Shown here: positions 8,486-17,278 of the stretch, one piece after another
Layout: each line of letters opens with the position of its first letter
Position numbering within the stretch: position 1 is the first letter of the stretch
From: DASUPK01 sp963736305
GTDB lineage: Bacteria; Actinomycetota; Thermoleophilia; Solirubrobacterales; 70-9
Assembly (NCBI GenBank): GCA_963736305.1
Contig: CAVTOD010000007.1
Span: 1-64,000 of the forward strand
DNA: 64,000 nt
Reading direction: 5' to 3'
Translations under genes and position numbers: made by a program
Notes under the pieces: generated by a model
What the model was told of the DNA's origin: nothing
The model's database searches: none
The model's input: the letters and a program-made list of their open reading frames with translations, nothing else

Positions 8486-9601
8486 ATGCCGTCTGCGCTT
8501 CCGGGTGACGAGTTACAGGAGTTGGAGGCGCGACAGGATCCGCGACTTCTCCGGGCCCTCGACATCGTCGCCCCCGGTACAGCCCTCCGAGAGGGGATCG
8601 ACAACATCGTCCACGCGCGGACCGGTGGATTGATCGTCATTGGAGACCCGGAAGAGGTCTCCTTTCTCTTTTCCGGGGGGATCAGCCTCGACATCGACTA
8701 CACACCGGCGCTGCTCTACCAGGTGGCGAAGATGGACGGCGCGATCGTGCTGAACGAGCAGGCGACCAAGATCGTCTGCGCCAACGTCCAGCTGATGCCC
8801 GACCCGACCATCCTCTCGTCGGAGACCGGCACCCGGCACCGCACCGCGGAGCGCGTCTCGAAGCAGACCGACGCGCTGGTCGTGGCGATCTCGGAGCGCC
8901 GCGAGGTCGTCTCGCTCTACCTGGGCGGGATGAAGTACATCCTTCAGGACATCCCAGCCGTGCTGGCGAAGGCCAACCAGGGTCTCGCCACGCTCGACAA
9001 GTACCGGGTCCGGCTCGACGCGGTCTCAACGCGGCTGACGTGGCTCGAGTTCGAGGGCGGCTCGGTTCTCTACGACGTGCTCTCCGTGCTCCAGAGGGCG
9101 GAGTTCGTGACGCGGATGGCGGTCGAGGTCGAGCGCTACATCGTCGAGCTCGGCACCGAGGGCCGGCTGATCGAGATGCAGCTGGAGGAGACCATGGTCG
9201 GCGTCGCGGCGGACAAGGCGGCGCTGATCCGCGACTACTCGGTCGAGGACACCGAGGAGAACCTGACGATGACGACCGGTGCGATCGCGCGCATGCCACA
9301 TCAGGACCTTTTGGACTTCGGCCGCCTCGCCGAACTGCTCGGCTACGACCGCAAGGTCTCGACGCTCGACTTCCCGGTGTCGCCTCGCGGCTACCGCGTC
9401 CTCGGCCGGATCCCGCGCCTGCCGAAGCTGGTGGTGCAGCGGATCATCCAGGAGTTCGGCGGGCTCGAGGAGGTCCTCGCCGCGAGCGACGACGACCTCG
9501 AGGCCGTCGAGGGCGTCGGCACCGGGCGAGCGAAGGACATCCGCGAGGGCCTGCGCAGACTTCAAGAGGTCGATCCAGTCGACCGGTACCTACAGAGTTG
9601 A
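8486..9601 (+). CDS. disA: DNA integrity scanning diadenylate cyclase DisA
   Basis: 371 residues from ATG 8486 (TTG 8462 is an alternative). The DAC domain makes cyclic di-AMP from two ATP: the DGA motif is at 84-86 (KMDGAIVL) and RHRTAER at 117-123. A helical linker follows, then C-terminal helix-hairpin-helix motifs (VEGVGTGRAKDIREGL) that bind branched DNA. It is encoded after radA and 37 bases before the proposed carD start. A potassium importer (kup), a known type of cyclic di-AMP target in other bacteria, lies two genes further on. Confidence 0.96.
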   Translation: MPSALPGDELQELEARQDPRLLRALDIVAPGTALREGIDNIVHARTGGLIVIGDPEEVSFLFSGGISLDIDYTPALLYQVAKMDGAIVLNEQATKIVCANVQLMPDPTILSSETGTRHRTAERVSKQTDALVVAISERREVVSLYLGGMKYILQDIPAVLAKANQGLATLDKYRVRLDAVSTRLTWLEFEGGSVLYDVLSVLQRAEFVTRMAVEVERYIVELGTEGRLIEMQLEETMVGVAADKAALIRDYSVEDTEENLTMTTGAIARMPHQDLLDFGRLAELLGYDRKVSTLDFPVSPRGYRVLGRIPRLPKLVVQRIIQEFGGLEEVLAASDDDLEAVEGVGTGRAKDIREGLRRLQEVDPVDRYLQS

Positions 9602-9625
9602 CGGCCCCGTCAGGCCGTCTCTACG

Positions 9626-9641
9626 AAAGGAGAGACCCATT
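9626..9641 (+). promoter_or_regulatory. Strong Shine-Dalgarno in front of an ATT start (carD)
   Basis: AAAGGAG at 9626-9632 is followed after six bases by ATT at 9639-9641. No ATG, GTG or TTG exists in the carD frame between the disA stop and the conserved CarD core, so this site decides the start. ATT as a start codon is known for infC, where it allows feedback control. Confidence 0.65.
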
Positions 9642-10220
9642 CCAGAGGCAACAGCAGATGTAATTGATGACGCGTCGGTTGCCGACATCGAACTCGAAGC
9701 GCCAGTCAATATTCATTTCGAGGTCGGCGACAACGTCGTTTACCCGCACCATGGGGCAGGGGTTGTCCTGAAGAAGGAATCGAAGGACATGATGGGCGAG
9801 AAGCGGGACTACCTGACCATCAACATCCTGCACAACAACATGACCGTGATGGTCCCCTGCGAGAACGCCGGCCGCGCCGGACTGAGGCGCGTGATCGACG
9901 AGGAGCAGGTCAAGAAGGTGATCGGAGTCCTCACCGACGACGTCTCCGAGATGCCGAAGAACTGGAACCGCCGCTTCAAGCACAACCGCGAGAAGATCAA
10001 GACGGGCGACGTCTATGAGCTCGCTGAAGTGGTTCGCAACCTCGCGATCAGGGAGTGGGAGAAGGGACTTTCCACCGGCGAGAAGCAGATGTACACCCGC
10101 GCCAAGAAGATCCTCGCGTCCGAGTTCATGTACGCCCTCGACAAGGACGAGGAAGGCGCCGAGGCCTACTTGGACGAGCTGCTGGAGGAGCGCTTCGGCG
10201 CCGCAAAGGCGACCGCCTAG
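9639..10220 (+). CDS. carD: CarD-family RNA polymerase-binding regulator, probable ATT start
   Basis: 193 residues counting from ATT 9639. The N-terminal Tudor-like RNAP-interacting domain is clear (FEVGDNVVYPHHGAGVV), followed by VMVPCENA and the helical C-terminal domain (GDVYELAEVVRNL, EKQMYTRAKKIL) that binds promoter DNA. CarD stabilises the open promoter complex at rRNA and other promoters. About 27 residues precede the core (IPEATADVIDD...), and they contain no standard start codon. A sequencing error is possible, but the reading frame is otherwise intact. Position after disA and before ispD matches mycobacteria. Confidence 0.93.
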   Translation: MPEATADVIDDASVADIELEAPVNIHFEVGDNVVYPHHGAGVVLKKESKDMMGEKRDYLTINILHNNMTVMVPCENAGRAGLRRVIDEEQVKKVIGVLTDDVSEMPKNWNRRFKHNREKIKTGDVYELAEVVRNLAIREWEKGLSTGEKQMYTRAKKILASEFMYALDKDEEGAEAYLDELLEERFGAAKATA

Positions 10221-10245
10221 CCAGGCGCGTCCCTCCGCATCGGCC

Positions 10246-10893
10246 GTGATCGCGGCCGCCGGCTCCGGGCAGAGACTCGGAGCCGGTGGCCCGAAGGCCT
10301 TCGTGGAGCTCGCCGGGCGGCCGATGCTCGAGTGGTCGCTCGACGCCTTCCGCGCCGCGGACACGATCGCCGAGATCGTTGTCGCGGCGCCACCGGGTCA
10401 CCATGACGCGGTGAGCGAGCACGGCGTCGTCCCCGTGGCCGGCGGGGAGCACCGCTCCCAGTCGGTTGCCAACGCGCTTGCGCTCTGCGCGGAGGAGCTC
10501 ATCGTCGTTCACGACGCGGCCCGGCCGCTGGTCACGGCCGGCCTGATCGATGCGATGGTCGAGGAGCTCGCCGCTGAGGAGGATGCCGCCGGCGTGATCG
10601 CGGGCACGCCGGTCACCGACACGATCAAGCAGGTCGGCGATGCGGGAGGCGTGGAACGGACCCTCGATCGCTCCGGCCTCTGGGCGGTTCAGACGCCGCA
10701 GGTTTTCCGGGCGGGCGCGCTGCGCGAGGCCCTATCCGACGCGAACTCGCTGCCGGAGGCGAGCGATGACGCGATGCTGATCGAGCGGGCGGGCGGGCGG
10801 GTCGTGATCCACTCGACGTCGCCGGACAACATCAAGGTGACCACGCCGTTCGACCTCCGCGTCGCCGAGCTCCTGCTGCGCGAGCGCGCATAG
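10246..10893 (+). CDS. ispD: 2-C-methyl-D-erythritol 4-phosphate cytidylyltransferase
   Basis: 215 residues from GTG 10246, the only start codon in frame after carD. The nucleotide-binding loop is immediate (AAAGSGQRLG), then GPKAFVELAGRPM, the VHDAARPL motif, and the C-terminal NIKVTTPFDL. IspD couples CTP with MEP in the non-mevalonate isoprenoid pathway. The very short N-terminus means the first strand begins at residue 2. It follows carD by 25 bases and is separated from ispF, its usual partner, by kup and a PHP gene. Confidence 0.95.
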   Translation: MIAAAGSGQRLGAGGPKAFVELAGRPMLEWSLDAFRAADTIAEIVVAAPPGHHDAVSEHGVVPVAGGEHRSQSVANALALCAEELIVVHDAARPLVTAGLIDAMVEELAAEEDAAGVIAGTPVTDTIKQVGDAGGVERTLDRSGLWAVQTPQVFRAGALREALSDANSLPEASDDAMLIERAGGRVVIHSTSPDNIKVTTPFDLRVAELLLRERA

Positions 10894-10898
10894 GACCG

Positions 10899-12815
10899 AT
10901 GGGCGCCGGGGCGGAGAGAAAGCGCGCGCTCGGAGGAACGGCGCTGACCATCGCGGCGCTCGGTGTCGTCTTCGGCGACATCGGGACGAGCCCGATCTAC
11001 ACGATCCAGACAGCCTTCAGCCCGAGCGACCCACACCCGATCCAGGCGACCACCGATCACGTCTACGGCATGGCGTCGCTGATCTTCTGGGCCGTGACGA
11101 TCATCGTCACGGTCAAGTACATCGGCTTCGTCATGAGTGCGGACAACGACGGCGAGGGCGGGATCATGGCGCTGATCTCGCAGGTCCGGCAGATCGGCGA
11201 CCGCGTCCAGGGCAGGACGAAGTTCGTGCTGGCGGGCCTCGGCGTCTTCGGGGCGGCCCTCTTCTTCAGCGACAGCATGATCACCCCCGCGATCTCGGTC
11301 CTCTCGGCGGTCGAGGGCACGAAGACGATCTCCTCCTCGATGGACAGCCTCGTGATCCCGATCACGGTGACGATCATCGTCAGCCTGTTCCTCCTCCAAA
11401 GGCTGGGCAGCGGGGCGGTCGGCCGGGTGTTCGGCCCGATCATGCTCGTCTGGTTCGCGACCATCGCGGTGCTCGGGGTCCGTGGCATCACGATGCACCC
11501 CGCGGTGCTCCAGGCGCTCTCGCCGAGCTACGCCTTCGACCTCCTCTTCCACAACGGATCTACGGGCTTCTTCGTCCTCACCTCCGTGGTTCTGGCGTTC
11601 ACCGGCGTTGAGGCGCTCTACGCCGACATGGGTCACTTCGGGCGTCCCGCGATCACGAAGGCGTGGCTGCTCCTCGTCTTCCCCGCATGCATCCTCAGCT
11701 ATCTCGGGCAGGGTGGCCTTGTCCTGCACGACCCGAGCGCGATCGGTGCCCCTTTCTTCAAGCTGATGCCGCACGCCGGCCTCATCCCGCTGGTCATCCT
11801 GGCGACGATGGCGACCGTGATCGCTTCACAGGCGGTGATCTCCGGTGCCTTCTCCATCGCGCACCAGGCAGCGCAGCTGGGCTACCTGCCCCGCCTAAGG
11901 GTGGTTCACACCTCGACCAGTGCCTACGGACAGGTCTATGTCCCGATCATCAACCGGCTGCTGCTCGTCGCGGTACTCGCCCTGGTTATCGGCTTCCAAT
12001 CGTCGGCCAAGCTCGCCTTCGCCTACGGAACCGCAGTGACCGGCACCATCCTGGTGACCACCGTCCTGTTCCTCGTCATCAGCCGGCACCGCTGGCGACG
12101 CCCGCTCTGGCTGGTGCTGCTGGGCGCCGGGTTCTTCCTGACGATCGAGCTCGCCTTCTTTGCGTCCAATCTGACCAAGATCGGCCACGGCGCCTGGCTG
12201 ACGCTCGCGATCGGCGCCGTGCTCTTCTTCGTGATGGTCACCTGGTACCGCGGACGCAAGCTGGTCACCGCCGAGCGCTTCCGGGTGGAGGGCCCGCTCA
12301 GGGACTTCGTCAAGGAGATCCGCGAAAAGAAGCCGTCGGTGGCGCGGGTGCCCGGGACGGGGGTGTTCATGAACCGCGGCAAGGAGACCGCCCCGCTCTC
12401 GATGCGGGCCTGCGTCGACCACCTCCATTCGCTCCCCGAGAACGCGATCATCCTCTCGCTCGAGACCATGCCCGTCCCCAGGGTGAGGCCCAAGGACCGC
12501 CTCGAGATCGACGATCTCGGCTACCAGGACGATCGCCTGACCTTCGTCCGCGCCAAGCACGGATACGCGGAGGAGTACGACGTGCCGAAGCTGATCAGTC
12601 AGATCGCGAAGACCGGCGTGGAGTGTCCGGTCGATGCCCGCCACGCGTCGTTCTTCCTCTCCCGCGTCGAGCTCCGGCCGACCGACCGGCCGGGGATGAG
12701 CCGTTGGCGCAAGCGCCTCTTCCTGATCACGGCGCGGATCAGCGCCGAGCCGGCCGATTACTTCCGGCTGCCCCGCAAGCGGACGGTCACCCTCGGCTCG
12801 GTGATCGAGTTCTGA
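10899..12815 (+). CDS. kup: Kup/HAK family potassium uptake transporter
   Basis: 638 residues, full length. The family opening LGVVFGDIGTSPIYT is at 20-35, followed by about 12 membrane segments up to residue 450 and a soluble C-terminal domain (VPGTGVFMNRGKE onward). It imports K+ with protons. It starts 5 bases after ispD. Closeness to disA invites the idea of cyclic di-AMP control, but no cyclic-dinucleotide site can be assigned by eye. Confidence 0.96.
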   Translation: MGAGAERKRALGGTALTIAALGVVFGDIGTSPIYTIQTAFSPSDPHPIQATTDHVYGMASLIFWAVTIIVTVKYIGFVMSADNDGEGGIMALISQVRQIGDRVQGRTKFVLAGLGVFGAALFFSDSMITPAISVLSAVEGTKTISSSMDSLVIPITVTIIVSLFLLQRLGSGAVGRVFGPIMLVWFATIAVLGVRGITMHPAVLQALSPSYAFDLLFHNGSTGFFVLTSVVLAFTGVEALYADMGHFGRPAITKAWLLLVFPACILSYLGQGGLVLHDPSAIGAPFFKLMPHAGLIPLVILATMATVIASQAVISGAFSIAHQAAQLGYLPRLRVVHTSTSAYGQVYVPIINRLLLVAVLALVIGFQSSAKLAFAYGTAVTGTILVTTVLFLVISRHRWRRPLWLVLLGAGFFLTIELAFFASNLTKIGHGAWLTLAIGAVLFFVMVTWYRGRKLVTAERFRVEGPLRDFVKEIREKKPSVARVPGTGVFMNRGKETAPLSMRACVDHLHSLPENAIILSLETMPVPRVRPKDRLEIDDLGYQDDRLTFVRAKHGYAEEYDVPKLISQIAKTGVECPVDARHASFFLSRVELRPTDRPGMSRWRKRLFLITARISAEPADYFRLPRKRTVTLGSVIEF

Positions 12816-12826
12816 CCGAGGCCGGC

Positions 12827-12976
12827 CTAGCGCCGCATCAGCACGTAGACGAGTCCGATCACGAAGGTGAGCTGCCCCACCCCGAGTGCGGTGCCGAGGT
12901 TCTTGGCGCCCAAGAGCTCGGCGAGCCCCACCCCGACGACGAAGGCCGCGAGCACGATGGCCAGCTTGGCGAGCAC
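12827..12976 (-). CDS. Small two-TM membrane protein
   Basis: 49 residues from GTG 12976: two hydrophobic helices joined by a short LLGAKNLGTALGVGQ linker, ending in MRR. I infer a real gene because the hydrophobic pattern is regular and the frame exactly fills the gap between the kup stop and the divergent PHP gene. There are 33 bases between its start and the GTG at 13010. No Shine-Dalgarno sequence is clear. Function unknown. Confidence 0.55.
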   Translation of the reverse strand: MLAKLAIVLAAFVVGVGLAELLGAKNLGTALGVGQLTFVIGLVYVLMRR

Positions 12977-13009
12977 CGGGCGGACTCTAGAGGTGGGTAC
13001 CTTTGGCGC

Positions 13010-13885
13010 GTGCTGACGGACTACCACCTGCACCTGCGCCCGGACGACCTGGAGGCGACGGCCGCCGACCATTTCACCGAGGAGAACGTGGACCGCTACC
13101 TCGCGGCCGCCGAGGAGCACGGGATCGCCGAGCTTGGGGTCTCCGAGCACGTCTACCGTTTCTCACAGGCGCTGGAGGTCTGGGACCACCCCTTCTGGCG
13201 GGAGCAGGCCGTCGATGACCTGGACGACTACGCGGACTTCGTGCGGGCGACGCCCCTGCGGCTCGGGATAGAGGCTGACTTCATCTCCGGTACGGAGGAC
13301 CGGATGGCGAACCTGCTCGGGGAGCGCGACTTCGACTACGTAGTGGGCTCTGTCCACTTCCTCGGACCTCACGCCGTGGATCACGAGGGCTACGACGTCT
13401 GGGAGGCGGACGGCGATCCCGACCGGGTCTGGGGCCGCTACTTCGAGACGCTCGCCGAGGCTGCCCGCTCGGGGCTGTTCGACATCCTCGCCCACCCGGA
13501 CCTGGTCAAGGTCTGGGGCAGGGGAAGGCCCCTCCCGGACCGGGACCCGCGCTTCTACTACGAGCCGGCGGTGGAGGCGATCGCCGAGTCGGGAATCGCC
13601 GTGGAGGTATCCACCGCCGGCCTGCGCAAGCCGGCCGGCGAGCTCTACCCCTCACGCGCATTCGCGGAGATGTGCGTCGAGGCCGGGGCCGAGTTCGCCC
13701 TCTCCTCCGACGCCCACGCTCCCGAGCATGTCGGCTACGGCTACGACGCGGCGATGGAGTTCCTCGACGGGCTCGGCGTCGAGACGATCTGCCTCTTCGA
13801 GCGGCGCACCCGGCGATCGGAGCCGATCGGAAGGTCGGGGATCGAGGCGACGGAGCCCGCGGACCGTCCAGGGGCGGGCGCCTGA
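13010..13885 (+). CDS. PHP-domain phosphoesterase (histidinol-phosphatase-like)
   Basis: 291 residues from GTG 13010. The metal-binding motifs of the PHP fold are in order: DYHLHL, LGVSEHVY, GIEADF, VGSVHFL, FDILAHPDLVK and SSDAHAPEHVGYGY. This set fits HisK-type histidinol-phosphate phosphatases, but other phosphoesters are possible because no his genes are nearby. The stop codon overlaps the ispF start (TGATG), so it is co-translated with ispF. Confidence 0.88.
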   Translation: MLTDYHLHLRPDDLEATAADHFTEENVDRYLAAAEEHGIAELGVSEHVYRFSQALEVWDHPFWREQAVDDLDDYADFVRATPLRLGIEADFISGTEDRMANLLGERDFDYVVGSVHFLGPHAVDHEGYDVWEADGDPDRVWGRYFETLAEAARSGLFDILAHPDLVKVWGRGRPLPDRDPRFYYEPAVEAIAESGIAVEVSTAGLRKPAGELYPSRAFAEMCVEAGAEFALSSDAHAPEHVGYGYDAAMEFLDGLGVETICLFERRTRRSEPIGRSGIEATEPADRPGAGA

Positions 13886-14364
13886 TGCCGCTTCGCGTCG
13901 GCATCGGCTACGACAGCCACCGCCTCGCCGAGGGCGAGCGACTGGTGATCGGCGGCGTCGAGATCGAGCACGATCGCGGGCTCGCAGGGCACTCGGACGC
14001 CGACGTCCTCACCCACGCCATCATCGACGCGGTGCTCGGCGCCTGCGGCCTCGGCGACATCGGAGAGCTCTTTCCAGACAGCGAGGAGCAGTGGCGGGAC
14101 GCGAACTCGATCGACCTGCTGCGGATCGTGATCGGCCAGATGTCGGGCGCGATCGCGAACGTCGACGTGACCGTGATCTGCGAGGAGCCGAAGCTCGCGC
14201 CCTACAAGACCGAGATCTCCTCGCTGCTGACCGGGGTCCTCTCGGCGCCGGTGAGCGTCAAGGCGTCGACCAACGAGGGGATGGGCGCGATCGGCAGGGG
14301 AGAGGGAATCGCCTGCATGGCCGTCGCGCTCGTCGACACGGGCGACGAGCTCCGGAGGGCCTGA
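13885..14364 (+). CDS. ispF: 2-C-methyl-D-erythritol 2,4-cyclodiphosphate synthase
   Basis: 159 residues, the usual length. The metal ligands sit in GIGYDSHRL and the GHSDADVLTHAIIDA motif, and the active-site segment DIGELFPDS follows. The C-terminal signature STNEGMGAIGRGEGIACMAV is intact. It cyclises CDP-ME-2-phosphate in the MEP pathway. The ATG overlaps the PHP stop by one base. Confidence 0.97.
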   Translation: MPLRVGIGYDSHRLAEGERLVIGGVEIEHDRGLAGHSDADVLTHAIIDAVLGACGLGDIGELFPDSEEQWRDANSIDLLRIVIGQMSGAIANVDVTVICEEPKLAPYKTEISSLLTGVLSAPVSVKASTNEGMGAIGRGEGIACMAVALVDTGDELRRA

Positions 14365-14384
14365 CCCCAATAAGCTTGGGCGGG

Positions 14385-16049
14385 ATGGCGCAGGACCGGC
14401 TGAGAGAGGGGCTCGCTGGCATCGCCTCACGGCTGCCGGCGGCGTTTGGCGATGCCGCCTTCGACCTGAAGACCTTCGCGGACGTCGGCTTGGTTCGCCC
14501 GATGCGCCCGGACAAGCTGGGCCGAGTCGTGGAGCGCTACGTCCGCTGGGGGGCGTCCCCGGCCCTCGGCTCCGCGTCCAACGCGATTACCGCCCCGGAC
14601 CGCCTCGCGATAGTCGACGAGGCCGGCACGCTCACGTGGGAGCGCACTCACCGCCGCTCGAACGCGCTGGCCCGCGCCCTGCAGGGCGAGGGCGTGGAGG
14701 AGGGAGACGGCGTCGCGATCATGTGCCGGAACCACCGCTACTTCATCGAGGCGACGATGGCGTGCGCAAAGCTCGGTGCCGTCGCCCTCTACCTCAACAC
14801 GGCGTTCGCCGGGCCGCAGCTCGCCGATGTCATGGAGCGCGAGAAGCCGGCGGCCCTGATCTACGACCAGGAGTTCACCGAGCTGCTCGCGGGGGCGACC
14901 AAGGGCCTCCGCAGCTTCGTCGCTTGGGAGGAGAAGGAGGGCACTGACGAGGTCACCCTCGAACAGCTGATCTCGGACTCTCACGGAGAGGACCTTCGCC
15001 CACCCTCCGAGCAGGGTCGCTACATCATCCTCACGTCTGGGACGACCGGCACGCCAAAGGGCGCGCAGCGAAGCCAGCCGGAGGGCCTGAGCGCGCTCGC
15101 GGCCCTCTTCTCGAAGATCCCCAGGCGCTACGGCGAGACGGTGATGATCGCGGCGCCGCTGTTCCACTCGTGGGGCTTCCTGCACTTCATGCTCAGCCTC
15201 CCGACCGCGGCCACGATGGTCCTGCGGCCGAAGTTCGACCCGGAGGACACCCTGCAGGCGACGGCCGAGCACCGCGCCCGGGTCCTTGCGGTCGTCCCGG
15301 TGATGATGCAGCGCATCATCTCTCTGCCCGAGGAGGCCAAGCGCCGCTACGACCTCTCCTCGCTCGAGGTGACCGCGGCCAGCGGCTCTGCCCTGCCCGG
15401 CGAGCTCGCCACCAACTGGATGGACGAGTTCGGGGACAACCTCTACAACCTCTACGGCTCGACCGAGGTCGCATGGGCGACGGTGGCCACGCCGGAGGAC
15501 ATGCGCGCGGCTCCCGGCACCGCCGGCAGGCCCCCGCGCGGCACCGTGATCAGGATCGTCGACGAGGACGGCAACGACGTCTCGCCCGGCGAGACGGGCC
15601 GGATCTTCATCGGCAACCAGATGGCGTTCGAGGGCTACACGGGTGGCGGCGACAAGGAGCACATCGGCGACCTGCTCTCCTCCGGCGACGTCGGCCACTT
15701 CGACGACTCAGGCCGCCTCTTCATCGACGGCCGAGACGACGAGATGATCGTCTCCGGCGGGGAGAACGTCTTCCCCCGCGAGGTCGAAGACCTGCTCTCC
15801 GATCACGAGGCGGTATCCGAGGCGGCGGCGATCGGCGTCGACGATGAGAAGTTCGGACAGCGGCTGCGCGCGTTCGTGGTCAAGGAGGATGGGGCGGACG
15901 TCAGCGAGGACGAGCTGAAAGACCACGTGAAGGCCAACCTGGCCCGCTACAAGGTGCCGCGGGAGATCGTGTTCGTCGACGAGCTTCCGCGCAACGCGAC
16001 GGGTAAGGTCCTGAAGCGCGAGTTGGCCGAACACCAGCCCGCCGACTGA
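14385..16049 (+). CDS. Acyl-CoA synthetase (AMP-dependent, FadD-like)
   Basis: 554 residues from ATG 14385. ANL-family motifs: the ATP-binding loop ILTSGTTGTPKG near 220, the YGSTEVAW motif, the hinge SGGENVFPREVED and the catalytic Lys segment NATGKVLKREL at the end. It should activate a fatty or related carboxylic acid through an acyl-adenylate. It starts 20 bases after ispF and 23 bases before the coiled-coil gene, suggesting one transcript. Confidence 0.93.
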   Translation: MAQDRLREGLAGIASRLPAAFGDAAFDLKTFADVGLVRPMRPDKLGRVVERYVRWGASPALGSASNAITAPDRLAIVDEAGTLTWERTHRRSNALARALQGEGVEEGDGVAIMCRNHRYFIEATMACAKLGAVALYLNTAFAGPQLADVMEREKPAALIYDQEFTELLAGATKGLRSFVAWEEKEGTDEVTLEQLISDSHGEDLRPPSEQGRYIILTSGTTGTPKGAQRSQPEGLSALAALFSKIPRRYGETVMIAAPLFHSWGFLHFMLSLPTAATMVLRPKFDPEDTLQATAEHRARVLAVVPVMMQRIISLPEEAKRRYDLSSLEVTAASGSALPGELATNWMDEFGDNLYNLYGSTEVAWATVATPEDMRAAPGTAGRPPRGTVIRIVDEDGNDVSPGETGRIFIGNQMAFEGYTGGGDKEHIGDLLSSGDVGHFDDSGRLFIDGRDDEMIVSGGENVFPREVEDLLSDHEAVSEAAAIGVDDEKFGQRLRAFVVKEDGADVSEDELKDHVKANLARYKVPREIVFVDELPRNATGKVLKRELAEHQPAD

Positions 16050-16072
16050 GTCGACCGGAGGGACCGCACAGC

Positions 16073-17236
16073 TTGTCCGACATTGAGAGCCTGGAGCCGA
16101 TCGGTGACCAGAAGGAGGATGACGTTGCTCACCCCCTCGCCGCCGATGAGATCCGAGCCGAGATCGACCAGGCTCGCGCGGCGACCGACCGCTTCCGCTC
16201 GAAGGCGTCGGATCTGATCCACGAGCTCCGCGACCGCGAGGCGCAGGCCCGAAACGATGCGATTCTCGCTCAGGCTGCCGCCGAGGACGCGCAGGCACAG
16301 GCTCAGTTGGCCATTGAGCACGCCAAGCGGATCGAGGCCCGCACGACCGCCAAGGCACGCGAGGTGATTCAGAAGGCCGGGAAGCTGGCCCACGAGGCAG
16401 AGCGCCGCTCGGCGGCTCTCGAGAGGTCCCTGGCCGACGCGCGGGAGCGTGCCCAACTGGCTGATCAGCGCACGGCCGAGCTGCAGGCGCACGCCACCGC
16501 CGCGCAGCAGCAGACAAAGGACCAACTCGTGAAGCTCGAGGAGGCCGTGAGGCGGGCGGAGGCGCGCGCCATCGAGGCGGAGGAGCAGCGAGAGTCGGTC
16601 CGCCGTCGCGCCGAGGAGGCGATCGAGCGCTTGAAGGAGGAAGCTCGCGAGCACGCCGAGGCCGCGATCAGGGATGCACGAGAAACCGCCGAGGCCGGCG
16701 CCAAGGAGGCGCTCGAGCGAGCTGAGGAGGCCGACGGACGGCTCAGCGACCTGCGCCGGCGCCTCAACGAGGCCGAGCAGAGAGCGATGGCGGCGGAGGA
16801 GCGCGCCGAGGCGGCGAGTGAGGGCGAGAAGACCGAGGCCGATCGGCTGAAGCGGGAGATGGAGCGGAAGGTCCGCGAAGCGGCCGAGGAGGCCCGCCGC
16901 GAGTCTGAGGACCGCGTCCGCAGGCTCGCCGACCGAGTGGCGAAGGAGGCGGAGGCGCGCGCCCGCGCCGAGGCCGAGGCGACCCTCAGCCAGGAGGCCG
17001 TGAAGCTTCAGCGGGAGGCCGACGAGCGGGTGGAGGCGGCCCGCCGCCGCGCAGAACAACAGGTCCAGGAGAAGGTCGATCGTGCCCGGAGCGAGGCGCT
17101 CGCCGGCGCCGTGCACGACGAGGCCGAGGATTCATCAGCCGAATCGGAGCAGCCCGGGCGGATTGCGGAGGAAGCGCCCGCGGGCGAACCCGCGGGCACG
17201 CGCTACGTCGGTGGCCGCAGGCTCCGCACCTTCTAG
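16073..17236 (+). CDS. Long coiled-coil protein of unknown function
   Basis: 387 residues from TTG 16073 with GGAGGG ten bases upstream. Residues 25-330 are almost pure Ala/Glu/Arg/Lys/Gln heptads (for example AEERAEAASEGEKTEADRL), a continuous coiled coil of about 45 nm if fully helical. There is no signal peptide or membrane segment. The tail ends in an aromatic/basic motif, GTRYVGGRRLRTF, which could be a docking peptide. It follows the acyl-CoA synthetase and may be a scaffold or cytoskeletal element; that is inference. Confidence 0.8.
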   Translation: MSDIESLEPIGDQKEDDVAHPLAADEIRAEIDQARAATDRFRSKASDLIHELRDREAQARNDAILAQAAAEDAQAQAQLAIEHAKRIEARTTAKAREVIQKAGKLAHEAERRSAALERSLADARERAQLADQRTAELQAHATAAQQQTKDQLVKLEEAVRRAEARAIEAEEQRESVRRRAEEAIERLKEEAREHAEAAIRDARETAEAGAKEALERAEEADGRLSDLRRRLNEAEQRAMAAEERAEAASEGEKTEADRLKREMERKVREAAEEARRESEDRVRRLADRVAKEAEARARAEAEATLSQEAVKLQREADERVEAARRRAEQQVQEKVDRARSEALAGAVHDEAEDSSAESEQPGRIAEEAPAGEPAGTRYVGGRRLRTF

Positions 17237-17278
17237 GCCCTCTGACCGGGGCCGCCGCCGAGTGGCTCTCCTAGCCGC

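Noticed and set aside
16043..16053. CGACTGAGTCG palindrome after the acyl-CoA synthetase
   Set aside because: It contains the stop codon region, is short, and does not match the beta-oxidation operator.
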